Part shown: in pieces, positions 33,694 to 41,436 of the stretch
Layout: each line of letters opens with the position of its first letter
Position numbering within the stretch: position 1 is the stretch's first letter
Assembly: GCF_001514145.1 (NCBI RefSeq)
Contig: NZ_KQ948675.1
Location: forward strand, 1-64,000
Direction of reading: 5' to 3'
Source of the DNA: Streptomyces canus
GTDB taxonomy: Bacteria > Actinomycetota > Actinomycetes > Streptomycetales > Streptomycetaceae
DNA: 64,000 nucleotides
Translations under genes and position numbers: made by a program
The notes under the pieces: generated by a model
Told to the model about the DNA's origin: nothing
The model's input: only the letters and a program-made list of their open reading frames with translations
Database searches by the model: none

Positions 33694-34761
33694 TCAACGG
33701 GGCCGGTACGCCCTCGGCAGCGGCATGCCGCGGTCGGCCATGATCTGCCGTACGCGGTTCGGGTAGTTGGTGATGATGCCGTCCACGCCCATGTCCATGA
33801 GTGCCTCCACGGTGGCGGGGTCGTCACAGGTCCACGGGATGACCTTCAGGCCCCGGGCGTGCGCCTCCCGGACCATCGTCCGGTCGGCGTAGAAGCGGAA
33901 GTCGGGGTCGCCGACCTTGCCGCTCTGCGGGAAGCCGTAGTTGGGGGAGAGGGCCCTCACGCCGGGGATCGTGGCGGCCGCCCTGACGAAGTCGCCGCCG
34001 TAGTCGTCGGCGTCGATCCCGCCGAGCCACGGGGACGCACCCGGCAGGCCGACCTGGAGGAAGTCGTAGTTGGTGAGCGCGATCAGGGGCCACTTCGGGG
34101 CCAGTTGGTGCATCGCCTTCAGTGCGCCCCGGTCGAAGGACTGGATGGTGACCTGGTTCTCGATGCCCGAGCGGTGGATCTCCTCGTGGACCCGCCGCAC
34201 GAACAGCTCACGCGGCGCGGTCTGTTCGGGCGCGCCCGCCTCGACCTTCGTCTCGATGTTCAGCTTGACCCGCTTGGCGCGGTAGCTCTTGACCAGGTTC
34301 AGGACGTCCTTCAACTCGACCATCCGGAAGCCCTTGACCACCTCCTGCTCCGGGAAGCCGGGCAGTTGCTGGTAACCGCAGTCCATGGTCTTGATCTGAG
34401 CCAGCGTCAGATCCTTGATGTACTTGCCGACATACGGATACATCGGGTCACCGGCCGTCACCGGTCCCGTGTCACGGCACTTGACCGCGCTGATCTGCCG
34501 GTCGTGGTTGACGACGACCTTCCGGTCCCTGGTGACATGCGTGTCCAGCTCCAGCGTGGACACCCCGAGGCGCATCGCCTTGCCGAAGCCCTCCAGGGAC
34601 TCCTCGGTCGTCATGCCGATGCCACCGCGGTGGGCCTGGAGGTCGAAGTGCGGTTTGGGCTTCGGCGGTCGGTGGCCGTCGTACGCCGTCGCGGGCGTGG
34701 CGGCCGACAGCGCGAGCACCGGCACCAGCGCCAGCCCGGCGAGGACACGTCTTGCGGACAT
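33694..34761 (-). CDS. Secreted glycerophosphodiester phosphodiesterase
   Basis: 355 residues from ATG 34761, preceded by AGGAGTGAGGTG. Signal peptide RRVLAGLALVPVLALSAATP (cleaved after ATA). GDPD barrel with the catalytic pair in QAHRGGIGMTTEESLEGF (HRG...E) and metal/acid residues in VNHDRQIS, plus LELDTHVT and NIETKVE. It would cleave deacylated phospholipids outside the membrane into glycerol-3-phosphate and an alcohol, to recover phosphate or carbon. The LacI gene follows 74 bp downstream. Confidence 0.92.
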   Translation of the reverse strand: MSARRVLAGLALVPVLALSAATPATAYDGHRPPKPKPHFDLQAHRGGIGMTTEESLEGFGKAMRLGVSTLELDTHVTRDRKVVVNHDRQISAVKCRDTGPVTAGDPMYPYVGKYIKDLTLAQIKTMDCGYQQLPGFPEQEVVKGFRMVELKDVLNLVKSYRAKRVKLNIETKVEAGAPEQTAPRELFVRRVHEEIHRSGIENQVTIQSFDRGALKAMHQLAPKWPLIALTNYDFLQVGLPGASPWLGGIDADDYGGDFVRAAATIPGVRALSPNYGFPQSGKVGDPDFRFYADRTMVREAHARGLKVIPWTCDDPATVEALMDMGVDGIITNYPNRVRQIMADRGMPLPRAYRPR

Positions 34762-35317
34762 CGACACCTCACTCCTATGGGTCGGGACGCCCACAGACGC
34801 TAGTGAGGACGCGCGCCGGTTCAACCCCTCGGACGTGATCCCGCCGTGAATGTCCGAGGAACGCCGTCCCTGCCGGCGGTAGGGGACGAGGTGGATCTCC
34901 CTCTCCTGGAGTGGCCCGGCACACAGCGGCGCCTGTGCCGCATCGCCGGCGACAGCTCGGCCCGCCCAGGTGGTGCTCCGTACCGGGACGCGCAGATGCC
35001 TGCCGTGCACCAGCGAGTCCTCGCCCGGGGACTTGGGCCCGCTCGGCGCGCTCTTCGACGTCGGCGACGGACTGCGCGCGGCGGACGGGCCGTCTTCGTC
35101 GTGCACGTGAACGGGCGGGAAGGCGATGGGCACGACCTCGAAGTGGCCGCCATGCCGCCGTGCGGCCAGTTCGAGGGCGCGTCCGCCGGAGACGACCGCG
35201 CCGGTCGCCAGGGGCTCACAGCAGACTCGCCCCTTCATGGACATGGACACGGCCTCGCCCTCTTGGCACCCGGGCCCGGTGAGATTGCCCGGCCCCCGCG
35301 AACACACCGCCCGGTCG
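34762..35317. other. 556-bp stretch without a recognisable gene
   Basis: No frame on either strand resembles a known family. A minus-strand frame begins MSMKGRVCCEPLATGAVVSG at 35244 and stays open, with no clear ribosome site; the twin-Cys start is faintly like an ArsR-type regulator N-terminus but nothing recognisable follows. The first 40 bp before 34762 hold the ribosome site of the phosphodiesterase, so part of this stretch is its promoter. Confidence 0.5.
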
Positions 35318-36154
35318 TCAGGGCGTAGGGATGCCTGCCGGGCGTGCCGGGCGGCCGAGGCGGACCGGGACGCCGGGGGAGTACAGGACGCTGACCGGGG
35401 CGTCGGTCGGGGAGGGCAGGCCGGCCGCGGTGACGAGGTCCTGCTCGCAGGTGAGCAGTTCGGCGCGGTACAGGGGCCAGCGCGGATGGTCGTTGGGCAG
35501 GTAGGCCAGCGACTCGGGGCCACCGAAGAAGGCGTTGTGCATGCCCCAGCGGGCGGTGAGGAAGTGCTCCAGTTCGGTCGGTTCCCCGATGGGTTCGCCG
35601 GTCCGTACCGTGATCTGGCTCCGGGCGCCGCGCGGTCCGGGCCAGCGGCGTGAGCTGGTGTAGGTGACGGTGTCCCCGGCCGTGCGGACGCTCATCCGGG
35701 ACCAGAGATACGGCAGCCGGAAGCCGACGCGTCCCATCACCACCGGGATCAGCCGGGAGGCGTCCATCGAGCGGAACACCACGCCACGCCGTCCGTGCGC
35801 GTCCACCGAGTACAGCCGCACGTTGGTCTCCGGGAAGGTCCCGAGATACGGCACTCCCGGCAGCCCCAGCCAGCCGACCCGGTGCATCCGGAACGCGACA
35901 AGGCCGACGTACGTCAGCCCGTCGTGCGTGTCGGGGACCGTGCCGCGCGGCAACAGCCCCGCCACGACCGACGGTTCGACGCCCCAGTGGAGGAAGGCGA
36001 GGTCGAGCCACTGCTGGGTGAGGAGCGGGGTCCGTATGAGCGCGGGGGCGTCCGGGGTGACGGGAGCGGGGTTCGGCACGGGGTCCAGGGTGGCAGACGC
36101 CGGTCGTGTCCGGCCCGGCGGTGTGCCGGGACGGGACGGCGCCCGCCGAGCCAT
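35318..36154 (-). CDS. DUF2071 (YqjF-like) protein
   Basis: 278 residues from ATG 36154; the GTG at 36079 (VPNPAPVTPDAPAL) is an equally plausible start because the family similarity begins there. Hallmarks are LTQQWLDLAFLHWGVEP, GTVPDTHDGLTYVGLVAFRM, VPYLGTFPETNVRLYS and ARWGMHNAFFGG. The fold resembles acetoacetate decarboxylase, but no activity is established for the family. It is 34 bp downstream of nothing on its strand and ends near the gene-free stretch. Confidence 0.82.
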   Translation of the reverse strand: MARRAPSRPGTPPGRTRPASATLDPVPNPAPVTPDAPALIRTPLLTQQWLDLAFLHWGVEPSVVAGLLPRGTVPDTHDGLTYVGLVAFRMHRVGWLGLPGVPYLGTFPETNVRLYSVDAHGRRGVVFRSMDASRLIPVVMGRVGFRLPYLWSRMSVRTAGDTVTYTSSRRWPGPRGARSQITVRTGEPIGEPTELEHFLTARWGMHNAFFGGPESLAYLPNDHPRWPLYRAELLTCEQDLVTAAGLPSPTDAPVSVLYSPGVPVRLGRPARPAGIPTP

Positions 36155-36188
36155 GCGGCCCGGCGGACGCCGTTGCGTGCCCTCGCTG

Positions 36189-38360
36189 TCAGGTGCGGCG
36201 ACCGGCCGGATCCTGCACCACCGTGTCCCGGCCGTCGTCGGAGACCGGTGCCGGGGCGGCCGGTGGTTCCTTCGCCCGGTCCGCGTGCCCAGGCCACCAG
36301 GCCGCGTGGCCCATGAGGGCCGTGAGGCTCGGCGTGAAGAACATCGCCATGACGAACGCGGCGACGGCGATGCCGAAGGAGACCGCGAAACCCATCTCCG
36401 TGAGCAGGACGTTGCCGGCCAGCATCATCGTGGCGAAGGTCGCCGCCAGGATGAAGCCGGCCGCCGCCACCGTGGGACCGGCATGCCGGAGCGCCATACT
36501 GGCCGCCTCGCGCGGCTCGCGGCCTTCACGGGCCTCCTCCCTCAGCCGGGCGATCATGAGGATGTTGTAGTCGGTGCCGATGGCGACCACGAAGAGATAC
36601 ATGATCACCGGGAGCATGAACATCAGTCCGGAGTGTCCCTGTCCCTCCTGGAAGATCCACACCGTGGCACCGAGCGTGGCGCCGAAGCCGAGGCCCACCG
36701 AGGCGATCAGGTACCAGGGGGCGACCACGCTGCGCAGCAGCAGCCCCAGGATGAGCATGATCAGCACGGCCGCGACGGGGAAGACCGTCTTGTAGTCGTG
36801 GTTGACCGCGGTGCCGATGTCCTTGTAGATCGAGGACATCCCGCCGACCACTGCCTCGGTGCCGTCCGGGGCCTCGGAGTGCGCGACGTCGCGGACCCGG
36901 CCCACCGCCTCGATGGCCTTGTCCGTCGACGCCTCGTACTTGAGGGTGACGGTGAAGTCGATGGTGGTGCCGTCCTTGTTCAACTGCGACAGGCGAGCGT
37001 TCGCCACGCCGTCCACGGCCCCGAGTTTCTTCACGTACGCGTCGAAGAGCTTGGTGTCGATCGGTTTGCCGTCGGTGCTGGAGAGATAGACGTCGGTCGG
37101 TGCGGCGGCACCCGCCGAATACGCCTTCTGCATCTCGTCCTGGACGACCATCGACTCCTTGGTCTTGGGCATGGAGCCGGCCGCCAGGTCGAACGTGGCG
37201 TTGTAGCCGAACGTCCCGAGCGACAGCGCGACCAGGACGAGTCCGGAGAGCGCGGCGGTGAGCGCCGGGCGGTTCCGCACGCCGCGGCCCAGGGCAGCGA
37301 AACGGGCGTTCTCCGGCTCGCGTTGCCAGGACTTGGACGGCCAGAAGACCTTCGGGCCGATGAGGGAGACGACGGCCGGGATCAGTGTCAGGCCCGCGAT
37401 CAGGGTGACGGTGACCGCGATCGCGAGGGCCGGGCCCATCTGCTTGAGGAAGCCCAGCGTCGACAGGACCAGCGCGAGGAAGGCGATGATGACCGCTCCG
37501 GCGGCGGAGGCGATGGCCTCGCCGACCCGGTCGACCGCGTTGATCATGGCCTGCTTCGGTTCGTCACCGAGGCGCAGACGTTCGCGGTAGCGGAACATCA
37601 GGAACAGGAAGTAGTCGGTCCCCACGCCGAAGAGCACGACGATCAGGATCGACGAGATCGAGCTGTTGGCCTGGAGGTCGAACAGCTTGGTGGCGTAGGC
37701 GATCAGCCCGTTGGCGATCGCCGACACCAACCCGATCGTGATCAGGGGCAGGAACGCCAGGATCGGAGCCCGGAAGATGATCAGCAGGGTCACCAGGATG
37801 ATGACGAAGGTGCCGATGCCGATCAGCGCCTCGCCACGCTTGGACGAGTCCTGCTGGTCGAGGGCCTGCGCGGCGGAACCGCCGAGCTTGACGTCGAGGT
37901 CCGTGCCCTTGGCGAGTTGCTTGACGTCCTCGCGCAACACCTCGGCCGCGTCGGCCTGTTTGGGCTGACCGGCGTTCTTGCTGTCCATCTGGACCAGGGT
38001 CAGGGCGTATCTGCCGTCCGAGGACGGCTGGCCGGGGACGACCTTCTGCACCTGGTCGATCTTCTTCTTGCCGAGCTCGGAGGTGATCCGGGCGACATCC
38101 TTCTGGTCGGCGGCGGTCAGCTTGCCGCCGTCGGTGCGCTGGTACAGCGCGATCGCGGACGGGGTGAAGGCGCTGGGGAACGCCTTCTCCTGAAGTTCCG
38201 CCGCTTTGATGGACTCGTAACTCTTGGGAAGGAAACTGCTCTCGTCACTGTTCGAGGGCAGGCTCGGGGCGGTGGCGACGATCGCCACTGCGGCGAATAA
38301 CCATGCAACGATCGTCCAGACGGGATGCCGGACGACGGCGTTGCCAATACTTCGGAACAT
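36189..38360 (-). CDS. MMPL-family (RND) membrane transporter
   Basis: 723 residues from ATG 38360 with AGGAGG nine bases upstream (the frame is open 19 codons further but without a ribosome site). Two repeated halves, each with one membrane helix, a large external loop and a bundle of five helices; helix 1 is WTIVAWLFAAVAIVATAPSL, the first RND core VLFGVGTDYFLFLMFRYRER and the second IMYLFVVAIGTDYNILMIAR carry the conserved GTDY motifs. It exports lipids, antibiotics or other hydrophobic molecules using the proton gradient. It lies downstream of the aldo-keto reductase with a 220-bp gap. Confidence 0.92.
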   Translation of the reverse strand: MFRSIGNAVVRHPVWTIVAWLFAAVAIVATAPSLPSNSDESSFLPKSYESIKAAELQEKAFPSAFTPSAIALYQRTDGGKLTAADQKDVARITSELGKKKIDQVQKVVPGQPSSDGRYALTLVQMDSKNAGQPKQADAAEVLREDVKQLAKGTDLDVKLGGSAAQALDQQDSSKRGEALIGIGTFVIILVTLLIIFRAPILAFLPLITIGLVSAIANGLIAYATKLFDLQANSSISSILIVVLFGVGTDYFLFLMFRYRERLRLGDEPKQAMINAVDRVGEAIASAAGAVIIAFLALVLSTLGFLKQMGPALAIAVTVTLIAGLTLIPAVVSLIGPKVFWPSKSWQREPENARFAALGRGVRNRPALTAALSGLVLVALSLGTFGYNATFDLAAGSMPKTKESMVVQDEMQKAYSAGAAAPTDVYLSSTDGKPIDTKLFDAYVKKLGAVDGVANARLSQLNKDGTTIDFTVTLKYEASTDKAIEAVGRVRDVAHSEAPDGTEAVVGGMSSIYKDIGTAVNHDYKTVFPVAAVLIMLILGLLLRSVVAPWYLIASVGLGFGATLGATVWIFQEGQGHSGLMFMLPVIMYLFVVAIGTDYNILMIARLREEAREGREPREAASMALRHAGPTVAAAGFILAATFATMMLAGNVLLTEMGFAVSFGIAVAAFVMAMFFTPSLTALMGHAAWWPGHADRAKEPPAAPAPVSDDGRDTVVQDPAGRRT

Positions 38361-38582
38361 GCGGAAGGTCCTCCTGGACAGGAAGATCACCGCAACCCGG
38401 GGAGCGGTCCCTGGCATCGGCGACCCCCGGCCGTCCCTCAGGGCACTCCCCCCGTCGGACGGCCGGAATGGTTGTCTTGAGCTCTCATCCTAGGGATCAC
38501 CGGTGAAGATCGCTGGAGGTGCCGTACCTTCAACTGCCGTGCCGTTCGCGGAGCCCCTCTGGAGAACCGGGGTGGGCCGCGG

Positions 38583-39590
38583 CTACCAGGTCGGCATCAT
38601 GCTCTCGGGGTAGCGGGAGCCGGCCGACCCGCGGGGGAGGAGCTCCTGGATGCGGGCGAGGTTCTCGGGCGTGAGGTCGACGTACGCCGAGGCGACGTTC
38701 TCCTCCAGGCGGCGCGGGCTGCGGGTGCCAGGGATCGGCACGATGTCCTCGCCCTGCGCCAGCAGCCAGGCCAGGGCCAGTTGGGTCACCGCGATGCCCT
38801 TGGACTCCGCCAGAGCGGTCAGCTCACGCACCGCGGCCAGGTTCTTCTCGTAGTTCCCGGGCTGCCAGCGCTCGTCCCAGCTGCGCATGTCGTCGGCCGG
38901 GTACTCGGCGGCCGGCTTCACCGCGCCGGTGAGGAAACCGCGGCCCAGCGGCGAGTAGGGGACGAAGCCGATGCCCAGTTCGCGCACGACCGGCAGCACC
39001 TCCGCCTCAACGGCCCGCTCGAACACCGAGTACTCGGTCTGCAGCACCGACACCGGGTGCACGGCGTGGGCACGGCGGATGATGTCGGGGCCGGCCTCGC
39101 TCAGGCCGAAGTAGCGCACCTTGCCTTCGGCGATCAGCTCGCCGACCGCTCCGGCGACGTCCTCGATGGGTACGTCCGGGTCGACCCGGTGCTGGTAGAG
39201 CACGTCGATGTGGTCGGTGCCCAGGTGGCGCAGGCTGTTCTCGGTGACCTCGCGGATGTGCTCGGGGCGGCTGTTCAGGCCGAATCCGCCCACCGTCCCA
39301 CCGCTCAGGTCGAAGCCGAACTTGGTGGCGAGGACGACGTCGTCGCGGACGTCCTTCACGGCCCGCCCGAGGAGCTCCTCGTTGCTGCCGGTGCCCATGC
39401 CGTACAGCTCGGCGGTGTCGAAGAGGGTGACGCCGAGTTCGTGGGCACGGCGGAGGGTGGCGATGCTGCTCTGCTCGTCCGAGGCGCCGTAGGCCATGGT
39501 CATGCCCATGGTGCCGAGGCCGACGGCGCCGACCTCCAGACCCTGGGTGCCGAGCCTGCGGTGCGGGAGGTTCCTGTCGTGCTGTGTCAT
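38583..39590 (-). CDS. Aldo/keto reductase
   Basis: 335 residues, (beta/alpha)8 AKR of the AKR13-like group. Catalytic tetrad visible as Asp in TLFDTAELYG, Tyr in the same motif, Lys in VLATKFGF and His in DVLYQHRVDP; NADP site near IPGTRSPRRLEENV. It reduces aldehydes and ketones in the cytoplasm. The divergent AraC gene, 88 bp away, with an inverted repeat between, probably controls it. Confidence 0.93.
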   Translation of the reverse strand: MTQHDRNLPHRRLGTQGLEVGAVGLGTMGMTMAYGASDEQSSIATLRRAHELGVTLFDTAELYGMGTGSNEELLGRAVKDVRDDVVLATKFGFDLSGGTVGGFGLNSRPEHIREVTENSLRHLGTDHIDVLYQHRVDPDVPIEDVAGAVGELIAEGKVRYFGLSEAGPDIIRRAHAVHPVSVLQTEYSVFERAVEAEVLPVVRELGIGFVPYSPLGRGFLTGAVKPAAEYPADDMRSWDERWQPGNYEKNLAAVRELTALAESKGIAVTQLALAWLLAQGEDIVPIPGTRSPRRLEENVASAYVDLTPENLARIQELLPRGSAGSRYPESMMPTW

Positions 39591-39642
39591 GCCTCAAAGC
39601 TAGGAAACGCGGTGCCCGGGAGTCATGGGGCACCGGTCGCAT

Positions 39643-39658
39643 AGGATTGCCTGATCCT
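39643..39658. promoter_or_regulatory. Inverted repeat between aldo/keto reductase and AraC genes
   Basis: AGGAT and ATCCT are perfect arms around TGCCTG, in the 88-bp divergent spacer, 21 bp before the AraC start. A candidate AraC-family operator. Confidence 0.4.
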
Positions 39659-39678
39659 CTCAGTCGAAGGGTGCTCTC

Positions 39679-40593
39679 ATGCTGGACCGGCTCGCCCACG
39701 CCATCGAGCGGCACTGCCCGGGGCTGTGGTCGCAGACCGCTGTGCCCAAGCTGTCGCTGGTCTCGCTCGACGAGCTCGTGGACCCGATCGAGGTGACGTA
39801 CGAGCCGATGATCTGCTTCATCGCCGACGGTGCCAAGCGCACTGCTGTGGGCGAGCGCAGCTGGATCACACCACGCGGCGAGATGGCCCTGTTCACCCTC
39901 GACCTGCCGGTCACCGCCGCCTTCGAGAAGGTGCCGTACCGCGCCGCCGTCATGCGGATCGACAGCGAGGTCCTCGCCTCCGTACAGCTGGAGCTGGCGG
40001 AGAGCGAACCGCAGCCCCCGGTGGCAGTCGCCGCGGCGGTCACCGCGCCGATGTCCCCGGAGCTCGTCGACGCGGTCACCCGCTGGGTCCAGCTGCTCGA
40101 CCGTCCGGAGGACATCGGTCCGCTGGCGTCCCGCATCGAGACCGAGATCGTCTACCGGCTGCTGCGCAGCCCGCTCGCACCCGTCCTGCGGCACTGGTCG
40201 CTCGCCGACTCGACCGCCGCCCGGATCCGTACGACCGCCCGCTGGATCCGCGACCACTGCACCGAACCGCTCGGCATCGACGAGATCAGCGAGGTGGCCC
40301 GGATGAGCCCGGCCACGCTGCACCGGCACTTCAAGGCGGCCACCGGCATGAGCCCCCTGAGGTTCCAGAAGTATCTGCGGCTCCAGGAGGCCCGACGGCT
40401 GCTGTTCACCCGGGATATGACGGCGGCCCAGGTCGCCCAGGAGGTCGGATACGTCAGCGCCACCCAGTTCAACCGGGAGTACCGCCGCGCCTACGGCCTG
40501 CCGCCCGGCCGGGACGCGGCGCAGCTGCGCACCCGGCTGGCGGAGGCCCGGGAGGTGCCCCTGCTGCACGACGGGTCGGGCGCGAAGCCGTGA
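39679..40593 (+). CDS. AraC-family transcriptional regulator
   Basis: 304 residues: an N-terminal AraC_N-type effector domain (ICFIADGAKRTAVGERSWIT) and the two C-terminal helix-turn-helix motifs from about residue 195 (LGIDEISEVARMSPATLHRH and AAQVAQEVGYVSATQFNREY). Divergent from the aldo/keto reductase, its probable target. Proteins with this N-terminal domain often sense aldehydes or other reactive carbonyls. Confidence 0.92.
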   Translation: MLDRLAHAIERHCPGLWSQTAVPKLSLVSLDELVDPIEVTYEPMICFIADGAKRTAVGERSWITPRGEMALFTLDLPVTAAFEKVPYRAAVMRIDSEVLASVQLELAESEPQPPVAVAAAVTAPMSPELVDAVTRWVQLLDRPEDIGPLASRIETEIVYRLLRSPLAPVLRHWSLADSTAARIRTTARWIRDHCTEPLGIDEISEVARMSPATLHRHFKAATGMSPLRFQKYLRLQEARRLLFTRDMTAAQVAQEVGYVSATQFNREYRRAYGLPPGRDAAQLRTRLAEAREVPLLHDGSGAKP

Positions 40594-41377
40594 GGGTCGT
40601 TCGTGTGAGTGCCTTCTCGGGGTCGTACTCGTAGACCCAGCCGGTGCCCACCAGCGGGTCGGCGCCGACGGGCGCCTCGTCGCGAGCCCGCTGCTCGGGG
40701 CCGTCGGGCAGGGCGCTGGCGGGGCCCTCGCCCAGGCCTCCGCCCTGCCTGCCCGGCGCTGGCGGCGCGACCGTCGGCTGCCCGCCTCACGCTGTGCCCG
40801 CGGAGTCGCGGCCGTCGCCGCCCTGACCGGCGTGGCGCTCGAGTGCCCGCCGCGACGGCGCCGACCTGGGCCGCGGCTGCTGTGGGATGGCGCTCTTGTG
40901 GCTGTCGGTTGTGCCGTATGGCGTCGTGTCCGCGTCGACCTGGGCCGCGGCTGCGGTGGAATCGCCCTTGTGGTTGTCGGCTGTGTCGTCTCGCGTCATG
41001 TCCGCGCAGGCCCGGGCCGAGTCCGTCGCGGGATCGCGCCCTCGCGGCCGTCGGCTGTCTCGTCGTCCGCGCGGTGTCCACCGTGAAGCCGACCGCAGCC
41101 GCCGTGTCCGCGGAGGCGCGGAGCCTCGCTCGTCGCCGCGCTGACCGGCATCGCGCCGAATGACGATGTGACCGGCCGAGGCCTGGACCAGGTCCGCCAC
41201 GGCATAGCCCGCCACCTCGACGGTCAGGCGTACGGCACAGGCGTGTGGCTCTCTGCCCGTGCACGCCCGCTGCAGGGCGGCCCTGTACTCCCGCTTCGCC
41301 CGCTCGGCCGGCCGCCGAGAGGGGTGCCGTGGGTAAACCTGCTGTGCTTCTGCTCACCCCGACCCCGCGATTTTACT
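40594..41377. other. Gene-free stretch of about 780 bp with tandem repeats
   Basis: Frames on both strands are open only because of GC bias; none matches a family, and all proteins are dominated by Arg/Ala/Pro. The most gene-like piece is a minus-strand frame (41215 down) starting MAGYAVADLVQASAGHIVIR, without a ribosome site. Three imperfect ~74-bp repeats occupy 40863-41082. The right edge is the promoter region of icmF. Confidence 0.6.
40863..41082. repeat. Three imperfect tandem repeats of about 74 bp
   Basis: Units begin at 40863, 40937 and about 41010, each starting with G-C/A-CC-T/C-GGGCCG and containing a TGTCGGCTGT-type core and a (C)GTGTCCGCG end. The first two are clearly alike (roughly three quarters of positions); the third is more worn. 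They lie in a gene-free stretch and have no obvious role. Confidence 0.65.
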
Positions 41378-41389
41378 AGGACGTCCTAC
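41378..41389. promoter_or_regulatory. Perfect palindrome upstream of icmF
   Basis: TAGGACGTCCTA is a perfect 12-bp palindrome in an AT-rich patch (ATTTTACTAG before, CTATTTTCTC after), 48 bp before the icmF ATG. Place and symmetry fit a TetR-family operator controlling acyl-CoA metabolism. Confidence 0.55.
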
Positions 41390-41436
41390 TATTTTCTCAG
41401 CCCGCGTTTTTCGACGTGTCCTGGGAAGGCTCCGCC

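Noticed and set aside
33681..33694. A GGTTCGAACCCC stretch looking like the T-loop of a tRNA
   Set aside because: The flanking bases do not form a T stem, and no anticodon or acceptor arms are found on either strand; it lies at the end of the phosphodiesterase gene.
40787..41215. Small minus-strand protein starting MAGYAVADLVQ
   Set aside because: No ribosome site and no recognised family; the body is set by the tandem repeats beneath it.
41340..41436. Possible cobalamin riboswitch before icmF
   Set aside because: The leader is too short and lacks a B12-box-like conserved element; only a small palindrome is seen.
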